DNA of 36,716 nucleotides from an uncultured Reyranella sp. (GTDB taxonomy: Bacteria > Pseudomonadota > Alphaproteobacteria > Reyranellales > Reyranellaceae). The notes under the pieces were generated by a model. It was not told the origin of the DNA and searched no databases. It was given only the letters and a program-made list of their open reading frames with translations. The stretch lies in assembly GCA_937919085.1 (NCBI GenBank), contig CALFRN010000327.1, forward strand, positions 1 through 36,716, in the 5' to 3' direction. Positions within the stretch are counted from its first letter, which is position 1; the number at the start of each line of letters is the position of its first letter. Below are positions 7,826 through 15,205 of this stretch, one piece after another. The translations under genes and the position numbers were made by a program.

Positions 7826-9508
7826 ATGCCGGTGTGGCGGTCCTCGTTGCTCGTTCTGTTCGCCTTTCTGGCAGGTGCAGTGGCGGTGCTTCCCGCCGTC
7901 GCGAGAGCAGACACGCCTGACGCCGCTCTCACCAAGCTGATCGAGGATGCGCGGGCGGAGGCTTCGGTGTCGGGTGCCTGCCTCAAACCTGATCTCGACC
8001 GACTGGTTCGGGTTTTTTGCGAGAACCGGCTTCGCCCCGGCGTGCGTGAGTACTATCCCCTGTTCGGGACGCGCGATGGCGAAACGCGCAGCGGCTACGA
8101 TGTCGACGTAGGCCGTGAGCTCGCCAAGCATCTGGGCGTCGAGCCGGTGTTTACCCGTGTCAATGCCGCCAGTCGCGTGCCGCTGCTTGCCGGGGACCGC
8201 ATCGACGTCATCCTGGCGACGATGGGGCACAACACCCAGCGCGACGGACAGGTTCGCTTCATCCGTCCGCACTATTACCAATCCGAGTCGACGATCGTGG
8301 GTCCACGCGCGCTCGCCGTGAAGGGCTGGCCGGACATCGCCGGCCGCACGATCTGCGTCAACATCGGCAACGGCTCCAACGCCCAGATCGTCTCGCACAA
8401 CGCCCGTCTGATGCTGTTCGACGAGGCGGGCGTTCTGCCGGACCGGCTTCGCGACGAGACCTGCTTCCTGGCCGCCCAGGACGACAGCTTTTTCGACTAC
8501 TACTTCACCGATCCCGGGTTTGCCGCGCGCTACGACAAGAAGTTCGGCTTCGCCCAGGTGCCCTGGGGCATGGCGGTGGCGCGCATTCCCGCTACCGACC
8601 GTCTGGCGCGGGCGTTCGAGCTGATGAGCCAGATATTCCACCGCGACGGCGTCTTCATCGACATTGCGCGCAAGAACCGTGTCGGCACCGGCTTTCTCGA
8701 ACGCCAGCAGGCTGTCTGGAGCCGCCCGGAGTGCAATGCAGATACCGGGGCCGCGAATCCGGCCTGCGTGCTGCCCGCGCTCAAGGCCGATCTCGAGCCG
8801 ACGCCATTTGCCGGCCGAGTGGTCGCGTTCGAGAAATGGTTCCGCGCGAACACCGGCTTCGATCTGTCGTTGCCGATGTTCAAGACCATGCCCGCCTGGT
8901 CTCTGTTCAAGGCAGGAGTCGTCAATTCACTCATTCTCGTCGCTGGTGCACTTGTTGCGACCGTGATCTTCGCGCTCGTGCTCGGCGCCGTGCAGAGCAC
9001 CCGCTGGCGCCTGCTTCGATGGCCCGGGCGGGCGGTCACCATCGTCCTGCAATCGTCACCGGTCGTGCTGACGCTTGTCATCGCCGCCGCGGTGGCTCAT
9101 GCCATTTTCCCCTACTCGTCGTCGGTAGCGCTCGGCGCGGCGATCGTGGCGCTCGGGTTGATGAACGGCAGCAATGCCGGCCAGGCGATCGCCGAGGCGA
9201 TGCATACCCTGCGAACCGAACGTGGCAGTGCGTCCATTCGGACGAGGACCCTGTTCGGCCGCGCCGTCGGGCGCTCGGCAACGCAGATCGTGTCGTTCCT
9301 CATCAATGCCGCCAAGGGTACGCCGATCGCAAGCTTCATCGGCGCACCGGAGCTGCTGAGCGCATTGACCGACATCACCGCCTTCGCAAGTGGCCGCGCC
9401 AGCACCTATTCACTGTTGCTGGTGTTCTACGTCGTCGTCGTGATGATCGTGGTCTGGCTTTGCGGCAAGCTGCGCATATTGCTGGAACGGAGGCATGAAG
9501 CACCATGA
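7826..9508 (+). CDS. polar amino-acid-type ABC transporter: solute-binding domain fused to permease
   Basis: A 560-residue fusion. An N-terminal hydrophobic signal ending in ARA (residues about 1-28) precedes a type II periplasmic binding domain (about 40-330) with the family block YDVDVGRELAKHLG, a GRTICVNIG segment and several Cys. A MetI-like permease domain follows (about 360-550) with multiple TM segments and an EAA-like loop around GRSATQIVSFLINAAKGTPIAS. The polar amino acid/opine importer family normally has these as separate proteins. Fused receptors are known from Gram-positive GlnPQ-type systems; in a Gram-negative cell the receptor would be tethered in the periplasm. The frame extends 32 codons upstream, but ATG 7826 gives a proper signal peptide. 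The next permease overlaps by ATGA. No ATPase gene is adjacent. Confidence 0.88.
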   Translation: MPVWRSSLLVLFAFLAGAVAVLPAVARADTPDAALTKLIEDARAEASVSGACLKPDLDRLVRVFCENRLRPGVREYYPLFGTRDGETRSGYDVDVGRELAKHLGVEPVFTRVNAASRVPLLAGDRIDVILATMGHNTQRDGQVRFIRPHYYQSESTIVGPRALAVKGWPDIAGRTICVNIGNGSNAQIVSHNARLMLFDEAGVLPDRLRDETCFLAAQDDSFFDYYFTDPGFAARYDKKFGFAQVPWGMAVARIPATDRLARAFELMSQIFHRDGVFIDIARKNRVGTGFLERQQAVWSRPECNADTGAANPACVLPALKADLEPTPFAGRVVAFEKWFRANTGFDLSLPMFKTMPAWSLFKAGVVNSLILVAGALVATVIFALVLGAVQSTRWRLLRWPGRAVTIVLQSSPVVLTLVIAAAVAHAIFPYSSSVALGAAIVALGLMNGSNAGQAIAEAMHTLRTERGSASIRTRTLFGRAVGRSATQIVSFLINAAKGTPIASFIGAPELLSALTDITAFASGRASTYSLLLVFYVVVVMIVVWLCGKLRILLERRHEAP

Positions 9509-10152
9509 TGCCGTTCCTGTCGAAGATTCCGGACGATTTCTTCCAGCAGTTGCTCGCGGGAATGGTTGTCAATTTCGAGATTGCCGCCATCGCGCTTGTG
9601 TTGGGTCTGGCGCTGGGCGGATTGCTTGCCTTGGCACGGCTGGGCGGCGGCGTGCCGGGCGCCGTGGCCACGCCGGTTATCGGCCTGATGCGGGCGGCCC
9701 CGACTTTCGTCGTCATGTTCTTCCTGCTGAACATCATCCCGCGCGATGCGACATTATTCGGTGTCGGCGTCGCGCCTTCCGGCATCATGACAGTGGCACT
9801 GTCACTGGTGCCCTACTCGGCATCCTACGTGGCCGACAACGGTGCCGAGGCCCTGCAGCAGTTCCGCCGCGGCTCGCCTCTGGGTGCGCTGCTGTTTCTG
9901 CCCAACATCACCCGTGCCTTCTTCGTGCTGGTGATGTCGTCCAGCGCCGGCGCTGCCATCGGCGTTACCGAAGGCATCGCGGTCATCCTGCGCGAGGCGG
10001 CGCTCCTGCACGGACTCGCCGACAAACTCGTCCTGTTCGCGATCGGCATCCTGCTGTTCGGCGTGACGCTCCAGGTCGGGTTCGCGATCATTCGCCTGCT
10101 TCAGCGCCATCTCGGTCGCATCGCGACGCGCGATGGCAAGGGCGGCACATGA
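9505..10152 (+). CDS. ABC transporter permease, polar amino acid (His/Glu/Gln/Arg/opine) type
   Basis: A 215-residue inner-membrane permease with about five TM segments. It opens with a typical amphipathic leader and MVVNFEIAAIALVLGLALGG, and has a cytoplasmic EAA-like loop around YSASYVADNGAEALQQFRRG, where the ATPase normally docks. Its ATG overlaps the stop of the fused receptor/permease gene (ATGA at 9505-9508), so the two permease domains probably form one heterodimeric channel. Its own stop overlaps the start of the following SDR gene in the same way. The partner ATP-binding protein must be encoded elsewhere, be shared, or be missing. Confidence 0.85.
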   Translation: MMPFLSKIPDDFFQQLLAGMVVNFEIAAIALVLGLALGGLLALARLGGGVPGAVATPVIGLMRAAPTFVVMFFLLNIIPRDATLFGVGVAPSGIMTVALSLVPYSASYVADNGAEALQQFRRGSPLGALLFLPNITRAFFVLVMSSSAGAAIGVTEGIAVILREAALLHGLADKLVLFAIGILLFGVTLQVGFAIIRLLQRHLGRIATRDGKGGT

Positions 10153-11009
10153 CCTACGACTCCGTCTTCCGTCCTGGCCTGTTCGCGGGGCAGGTCATCA
10201 TCGTCACGGGTGGCGGTTCCGGCCTCGGCCGCTGCACCGCGCACGAGCTGAAGTCGCTTGGCGCGCGGCTGGCGCTGATCGGGCGCACGCAGGAGAAGCT
10301 CGACCAGGTGCGACGGGAGCTGGGCGACGACGATACCTTCACCGTCGCTGCCGACCTGCGCGAGGAGGCCCAGGTAAAGGCGGCGATCGATGGTGTGCTC
10401 GCCTGGGGTGGGCGCATCGATGGTCTCGTGAACAATGCCGGCGGCCAGTTTCCGGCGCCCCTCAGGGACATCTCGCTCAACGGCTGGAATGCCGTGGTTG
10501 CCAACAACATGACCGCGACCTTCCTGGTGTCGAAAGAAGTCTATCTGCGCTGGATGGATCATAATGGCGGTGCCATCGTGAATGTCGGTGCCGACTTCGA
10601 ACTCGGCATGCCCGGCATGGGCCACAATGGCGCGGCGCGCGCCGGCCAGACCAACTTTACCTACACCGCGTCGGTCGAATGGGCGCACTCCGGCGTGCGC
10701 ATCAACTCGGTCATCCCGGGATTCATCGCGTCCTCCGGGCTCGATCGCTATCCCGAGCGCGCCCATGATGTGTTGCGCAACGTGAAGCACCGCATCCCGT
10801 TGAAGCGCCATGGCACCGAATCGGAGATCGCCGGCGCCATCGTCTATCTGCTGAGCGATGCCGCGGCCTATGTTACCGGCATCGCGCTTCGCGTCGATGG
10901 TGGATTGCACAACACCGCCAAGTCGAGCTTCTACGAAATGCCGGATCATGACCGGTCGAAGCCGTTCAACGGCTTCCCGCTCTACAAGACACCCAAGGTA
11001 CTGGGGTAG
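10149..11009 (+). CDS. SDR oxidoreductase resembling trans-2-enoyl-CoA reductase (PECR)
   Basis: A 286-residue short-chain dehydrogenase/reductase with the cofactor loop TGGGSGLG (20-27) and NNAG (95-98). The classical Ser-Tyr-Lys triad is absent: the YxxxK position reads N160-G-A-A-R164, and the strand before it is IVNVGADF without the usual Ser. The run HNGAARAG followed by an SVEWAHSGVRIN segment closely resembles my memory of peroxisomal trans-2-enoyl-CoA reductases and related dienoyl-CoA reductases, which use a different catalytic set. An NADPH-dependent enoyl-CoA or similar C=C reductase is the best guess. It overlaps the upstream permease gene by ATGA, so it is probably in the same transcript as the transporter. 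An unusual C-terminal tail of about 35 residues ends in PLYKTPKVLG. Confidence 0.82.
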   Translation: MTYDSVFRPGLFAGQVIIVTGGGSGLGRCTAHELKSLGARLALIGRTQEKLDQVRRELGDDDTFTVAADLREEAQVKAAIDGVLAWGGRIDGLVNNAGGQFPAPLRDISLNGWNAVVANNMTATFLVSKEVYLRWMDHNGGAIVNVGADFELGMPGMGHNGAARAGQTNFTYTASVEWAHSGVRINSVIPGFIASSGLDRYPERAHDVLRNVKHRIPLKRHGTESEIAGAIVYLLSDAAAYVTGIALRVDGGLHNTAKSSFYEMPDHDRSKPFNGFPLYKTPKVLG

Positions 11010-12205
11010 TGGCGGGTTCCTCGCAAGCGGCGAGCCGCACCGAGGTCGGTCTCGTATACGTGGCCGCTGTCATGCAGGGCCTGGCGCTGGTGACGTTTCC
11101 GGCCGCCAGTTCGATCTTCACCAGTCCGGACGGGTTCGGCTTCGACAGCACGCGCTACGGCGTGATGTTCGTGCCCCAGGTGGTGTTCGCAATTCTCGCC
11201 GCCGGCCTGGCGCCGAAGCTGGCGCGGCGATGGGGCTTGCGCCGGGTGCTGCTGATGGGTTTTGCCGGCGATTTCGCCGCCATGGCCCTGCTGGCGCTGA
11301 GCCGCCTGCTCATCGACGTCCCCGACACGGCCTTCGTCGTGCTGCTGATTGCCACTGCATCGTTGGGATTGGGCTTTGGCGCCACCGTCATGGCACTCAA
11401 CACCTATGCCGAGGCGTTTTTTCCGGAACGTGCCGATCGCGCGGTCCTGGCGCTGAACGCGCTGCTGGGCGTCGGCACCGCCCTGGCGCCGGCGCTGGTC
11501 GCGGTCGTCGTTGCCCTGGGGGCGTGGTGGCTGCTGCCTGTTGCCGCGGCAGCCTTCGTGGTTGTGCTCTCAGGCGTCGCCGTGACGCAGCCGCTCGAGG
11601 TGGCGGAAGCCGCCGGCGATGGCGATGCACCCCGATCGATCGGTCTGTCCGAGCTGCCGCGGCGGTTCTGGCTCTACGCCGCATCGGTCTTCCTCTACGG
11701 TTTCGTCGAGACCATGAACGGCAATTGGGCGATGCTCTATCTTACGACCGAGCGCGGCGTGTCGGTCCAGGGCGCCTCGTTCGCGCTCACCGCCTTCTGG
11801 GGAATGGTGACGGTGGGGCGCGTGCTCATTGCGGTGGTCGCTCGTTTTGTACCGCCACGCTGGATCTATCTCGGCCTGCCGCTTGCGCTTGTTGTCGTCT
11901 TTCAGATCGCGGCGCGTGTGCCGGGCGAGACGGGTGGCATCCTCATCTTCGGTCTGGCCGGGCTCGCCTGCTCGGGTTTCCTGCCGCTCAGCATCAGTTT
12001 CGGCGGCGGCGAGTTCCCGCGTCTGGCCGCGGTCATGGCCGGCGGGCTCATCGCCTTCTATCAATTGGGTTATGGCTTCGCCGCTTTCGGCATCGGGCCG
12101 CTGCAGGGCCTGCTTGGGTGGTCATTCGCGACCATATTCGCCGCCGGCAGCCTGATCGCGTTGCCGCTCGCCGTCGTCGCGGCGCTGGTCATCCGGCGGC
12201 CTTGA
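11009..12205 (+). CDS. MFS transporter
   Basis: A 398-residue major facilitator with about 12 hydrophobic segments and a central cytoplasmic linker (about 195-215). The loop between TM2 and TM3 (KLARRWGLRRVLL) is a degenerate motif A. The substrate is unknown; the second half contains NGNWAMLYLTTERGVS, which fits no specific family I recognise. The GTG start shares one base with the TAG stop of the SDR gene (11007-11009), making it the last gene of the cyclase-transporter run. Its final 17 bases overlap the end of a convergent cupin gene. Confidence 0.85.
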   Translation: MAGSSQAASRTEVGLVYVAAVMQGLALVTFPAASSIFTSPDGFGFDSTRYGVMFVPQVVFAILAAGLAPKLARRWGLRRVLLMGFAGDFAAMALLALSRLLIDVPDTAFVVLLIATASLGLGFGATVMALNTYAEAFFPERADRAVLALNALLGVGTALAPALVAVVVALGAWWLLPVAAAAFVVVLSGVAVTQPLEVAEAAGDGDAPRSIGLSELPRRFWLYAASVFLYGFVETMNGNWAMLYLTTERGVSVQGASFALTAFWGMVTVGRVLIAVVARFVPPRWIYLGLPLALVVVFQIAARVPGETGGILIFGLAGLACSGFLPLSISFGGGEFPRLAAVMAGGLIAFYQLGYGFAAFGIGPLQGLLGWSFATIFAAGSLIALPLAVVAALVIRRP

Positions 12206-12695
12206 TGTTGGATCGCTTGATGCGGTCGAGGTTTGCGCCCTCGATACGCACCAGCTTGGTGAGACCGTCGCGTTTGGGCGAGTGAACGACGCCGACATCG
12301 TAGAAATGCGCATCGCCCGGTTTCATCACGTAGGACGTCTCGGGCTCCACAAGGGAGGGGTTCGCCTCGTCGCCCTTCTTGACGATGCGCCAGTCGGTCA
12401 TTTCGGTGTCGCCGACCGCCAGACCATAGATCGCCCAGCTCGAACCGTGATCGTGCGGTGCGCCATGCGCCGGCTTTTCGTAGACATGACCGCAGATGCA
12501 GAAGCCGAGTTCGGGATCCTCGTACAGCACTTTGCGTGGCTTGCACTGCTCGGCGGTCAGATGCCGGGCGGTGAAGTCTTCGTCGCGCAGGACCTTGGAG
12601 ACCAGATCACAGATCGCCTGCTTGCCGGCGGGTCCGGCATCGGCTTTCAGGGCCGAGCGGATGTCGCTGCTCAGTTGCTCGAGTGTGTAGGTCAT
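12189..12695 (-). CDS. cupin-fold metal enzyme, cysteine-dioxygenase-like
   Basis: A 168-residue single-cupin protein with a three-His metal site: His81 and His83 in GAPHDHGSSWAIYG and His138 in GVVHSPK. This arrangement is characteristic of the cysteine/thiol dioxygenase superfamily, which uses Fe(II) and O2. The usual Cys-Tyr crosslink cannot be assigned with certainty, although several Cys (66, 68) precede the first His. The substrate may be a small thiol or another acid. A start with GGAG upstream on the minus strand supports the ATG at 12695. The gene converges on the MFS gene and overlaps it by 17 bases. It faces away from the gene at 12883. Confidence 0.78.
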   Translation of the reverse strand: MTYTLEQLSSDIRSALKADAGPAGKQAICDLVSKVLRDEDFTARHLTAEQCKPRKVLYEDPELGFCICGHVYEKPAHGAPHDHGSSWAIYGLAVGDTEMTDWRIVKKGDEANPSLVEPETSYVMKPGDAHFYDVGVVHSPKRDGLTKLVRIEGANLDRIKRSNIKAAG

Positions 12696-12803
12696 GAGGA
12701 GTCTCCAGCTGATGTGCCGAACGGAATGCTGTCGGATGCGTTCGTGAGTGTGCCGGGCCGCTCCCCGGCGTCAAGAGGTGCGGCCACAGATCTCCCGTGC
12801 GCG

Positions 12804-12822
12804 TGCCGACGCCGCGTCGGCA
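12804..12822. promoter_or_regulatory. 19-bp perfect palindrome in a divergent intergenic region
   Basis: TGCCGACGC-C-GCGTCGGCA is a perfect inverted repeat with nine-base arms and one central base. It lies between the divergent starts of the cupin gene (12695, minus) and the small gene at 12883 (plus), 60 bases upstream of the latter. It is not followed by a T-run on either strand. A dimeric repressor or activator site is the simplest reading; a terminator is less likely. Confidence 0.4.
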
Positions 12823-12882
12823 GCTTGCGGCCTGCGGGCCGGACGCGCAACATAGTGGCGGAAAATGAAGGGGAAGGTAGTC

Positions 12883-13158
12883 ATGTCTGGAGAATTGACC
12901 AAGGTGTTGCGGCGCTTCGAGGAGCGATTGGGCCTTCTTGAGTCGGGCAACCACGAGGGCCCCGCACACTGGAAGATCTTTCACCTGCACAATGCGCTCA
13001 ACGCACTGAAGAACGATCACGCGGCCGCCGCGCTGCATCTCGACGAATTCGACAAGGTCGACGTTGCCCGCGAATTCCCCGAGATGGAAGCCGACAGGAT
13101 CCCGACCGTCGAGCAGATCAGGTCCCGCTTCGACACGATCGCCGGCGGAATGCTCTAG
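12883..13158 (+). CDS. small helical protein of unknown function
   Basis: A 91-residue soluble protein beginning MSGELTKVLRRFEERL. It is rich in charged and His residues and predicted mostly helical, with no signal peptide or TM segment. I do not recognise a family. The segment EGPAHWKIFHLHNALNALKNDHAAAALHLDEFD has a spaced His/Asp/Glu pattern that could bind metal, which is speculation. The frame allows an ATG at 12865, but AAGGGGAAGG (12868-12877) sits at ideal distance from ATG 12883, so I use the shorter form. Its TAG stop is shared with the stop of the convergent SDR gene in one CTAG palindrome. Confidence 0.65.
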   Translation: MSGELTKVLRRFEERLGLLESGNHEGPAHWKIFHLHNALNALKNDHAAAALHLDEFDKVDVAREFPEMEADRIPTVEQIRSRFDTIAGGML

Positions 13159-13961
13159 CTTCGGGCCTTCACCACGTTCGTCACGGCGCCGCCGGTTGCT
13201 GTCCGCCCGCCATCGACCACGAACTGGCCGCCGGTCGTGTTGGCGGCGAGGTCGGAACACAGGAAGAGCACCATGTTGGCGATTTCTTCAGCGGTCGTGT
13301 AGCGCCCGGTCGGCTGCGCCGCCTGGTAGCGTTCGCTGACGGCGCCGGCGTTGCCCGGTGCGAGCTGCTCTTCCAGCGCGTGGATCATGCGCGTGTCGAC
13401 TGGACCGGGACACACCGCGTTCACCCGGATGCCCTGGCGCGCGACCTCGCCTGCGGCGGTCTTGGTGAGCCCGATCACGGCATGCTTTGACGCGACATAC
13501 GCCGGCATGCCCGGCGTCGCCACCAGGCCGGCAACCGAGGCGGTGTTGACGACCGCGCCGCTGCCCTGGCGGATCATTTCCGGCAGCACGTGGCGCAGTC
13601 CCAGGAACACACCCTTCAAATTGACGCCGATCACGGCATCGAACACCGCCTCGTCGTACTCCGCCGTCGGGGTGACCACGCCCTCGATGCCGGCGTTGTT
13701 GAAGAAGCAGTCGATCCGCCGGTACTTGTCAATCGCTGCCTTCACATAGGCCTTCACGTCGTCGGACCTGGTAACGTCCGCCGTGACGGCGAGCGCCTCG
13801 CCGCCGTTCTGGCGGATGATGCCCGCCGTGGCTTCCGCCGCTGCCCCGTCGCGATCGACGACGACAACCTTGGCGCCACGCTTTGCAAAGCCCGCCGCAG
13901 CCGCGCGCCCGATGCCATTGCCACCGCCGGTGATCAGCGCGACTTTCCCCGTGAAATCCAT
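13155..13961 (-). CDS. SDR-family NAD-dependent oxidoreductase (classical)
   Basis: A 268-residue classical SDR: TGGGNGIG cofactor loop (11-18), Asp36 at the end of beta-2 (VVVVDRD), which favours NAD(H), NNAG (88-91) and an intact catalytic Ser142, Tyr155 and Lys159 (YVASK). The C-terminus ends with the usual TTGGQFVVDGG segment. It should oxidise or reduce an alcohol/ketone; many homologues are named 3-oxoacyl reductases or glucose dehydrogenases without proof. The frame runs 30 codons further upstream, but Met at 13961 gives the family N-terminus (MDFTGKVALITGG) and has AAGGTGA a few bases before it. The end converges on the gene at 12883. Confidence 0.88.
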   Translation of the reverse strand: MDFTGKVALITGGGNGIGRAAAAGFAKRGAKVVVVDRDGAAAEATAGIIRQNGGEALAVTADVTRSDDVKAYVKAAIDKYRRIDCFFNNAGIEGVVTPTAEYDEAVFDAVIGVNLKGVFLGLRHVLPEMIRQGSGAVVNTASVAGLVATPGMPAYVASKHAVIGLTKTAAGEVARQGIRVNAVCPGPVDTRMIHALEEQLAPGNAGAVSERYQAAQPTGRYTTAEEIANMVLFLCSDLAANTTGGQFVVDGGRTATGGAVTNVVKARS

Positions 13962-14169
13962 CCTGTTCACCTTCTCTACGTAATGCCCGGTCGGAATGAT
14001 CGGACAACCTACCATCGCCGCGTCGGTGCGTCCTCCCGGTCCCAACGGCACGGCGTCAGGCCGGGCGGCTGGGTTCGTGTGGCGGCATTGTGGTGAAGGC
14101 TCGCCCGGCAGGCGGCGTGAGGGAACTCCCCCGACATCCTGGCCGGAGAATGTGCAAAGGGCATTGTCC

Positions 14170-14185
14170 AGCCGGTATACTGGCT
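14170..14185 (+). promoter_or_regulatory. candidate -10 (TATACT) within an imperfect palindrome, before the first TonB-like gene
   Basis: TATACT (14176-14181) lies 38 bases before the GTG start. It sits inside AGCCGGTATACTGGCT, which is palindromic at 14 of 16 positions. No good -35 is visible 17 bases upstream (TGCAAA). The arrangement would let a repressor cover the -10 element. Promoter function is inferred from sequence only. Confidence 0.3.
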
Positions 14186-14218
14186 GCCCGCCGTACTGCG
14201 CACTGAAGCAGGAAACCC

Positions 14219-15097
14219 GTGGCCCACGCCGTCAGCGCGTCCTCATCTCGTTCGGATCACATGTCGCCCGTGGCGCTGGCGTTGGCGATACTGCTGCATA
14301 TCCTGGTGGTGCTGGCGCTGTGGGCAACGTCGCTCGATCCGTCCCGACGTGAACAGGTTGAACGGGCCATCGAGGTTACGGTCGAACAGATCGAGCAGCC
14401 AAAGCCACCTCCTGTACCGGCGCCGCCGCAACCGCCGGCGCCCCTGATCGAACCTGGCCTCCGTCCACCTGCACCCCGGACCGCGGACAAGCCGACGCAG
14501 GTACCGCAGGCGCCGGTGAAGCCCGATGATGTGCCGGCACCGGCTCCGCCGGCATCTCGGGAGGTGGCCCGACCCCAACCTCCGGCACCCGAGCCTCCGA
14601 CGCCGGCACCACAGCCACAACCGCAGCCGTCGCCGCAAGCGCATGCTTCCGCGGCGCCGCCACCGCCCGCTGAGCCAAACCGCCCGCCGCAACGTCCCGC
14701 ACTTCGCCCTGCACCACACGCGCCGGCCCCGTCGCGACCGCCGGCGGCACCGTCAGCCGAGCAGCCTTCGCCTTCTCCGTTCGTGAACCCAGCCGGCGCC
14801 TACAATCATGCTCGGGTCGCCGACAATTATCTCTGGCAGGTCGCGCGCAAGCTGGTGGGATATCAATACGAGGCCAACGTCAGCGTCAGCCGTGGCACTA
14901 CCGTGGTGCGGGTCGTCATCGCCCGCAATGGCCGGCTGCTGGATGTTTCCATCGCCCGATCGAGCGGGGTGCCGGAGTTCGACAGGGGCGTGCTTGCCGG
15001 CGTGCGTGCCGGCTCGCCCTACGCCCCGCTGCCCGATGACATCAAGGGCGCCAGCGCTACTTTCGATCTTCCGCTGGTCTCGATCGCGAACCGGTAA
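14219..15097 (+). CDS. TonB-family energy-transducing protein (first of tandem pair)
   Basis: A 292-residue protein with TonB architecture. A short cytoplasmic N-terminus is followed by one TM anchor (about 15-38, VALALAILLHILVVLALW), a long Pro/Ala-rich periplasmic spacer (about 58-190), and a C-terminal TonB-like domain (about 195-292) with YLWQVARKL and SSGVPEFDRGVLAGVRAG. TonB proteins couple the proton gradient, through ExbB/ExbD, to outer-membrane receptors. No exbB, exbD or receptor gene is present in the window. The GTG start has AGGA about eight bases upstream; an ATG at 14261 inside the frame would shorten the tail before the TM. The next gene is a diverged copy. Confidence 0.85.
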   Translation: MAHAVSASSSRSDHMSPVALALAILLHILVVLALWATSLDPSRREQVERAIEVTVEQIEQPKPPPVPAPPQPPAPLIEPGLRPPAPRTADKPTQVPQAPVKPDDVPAPAPPASREVARPQPPAPEPPTPAPQPQPQPSPQAHASAAPPPPAEPNRPPQRPALRPAPHAPAPSRPPAAPSAEQPSPSPFVNPAGAYNHARVADNYLWQVARKLVGYQYEANVSVSRGTTVVRVVIARNGRLLDVSIARSSGVPEFDRGVLAGVRAGSPYAPLPDDIKGASATFDLPLVSIANR

Positions 15098-15205
15098 GCA
15101 GGTGCCGGGGCCCTCGATCGGCGGCGGCCTGCCGCAGGATCAAGTCTATGAGGAGACGGCTGCGCCGATGGCGCTGCCTGACGTTCCGTCCTAGCCTTTG
15201 TAGTC

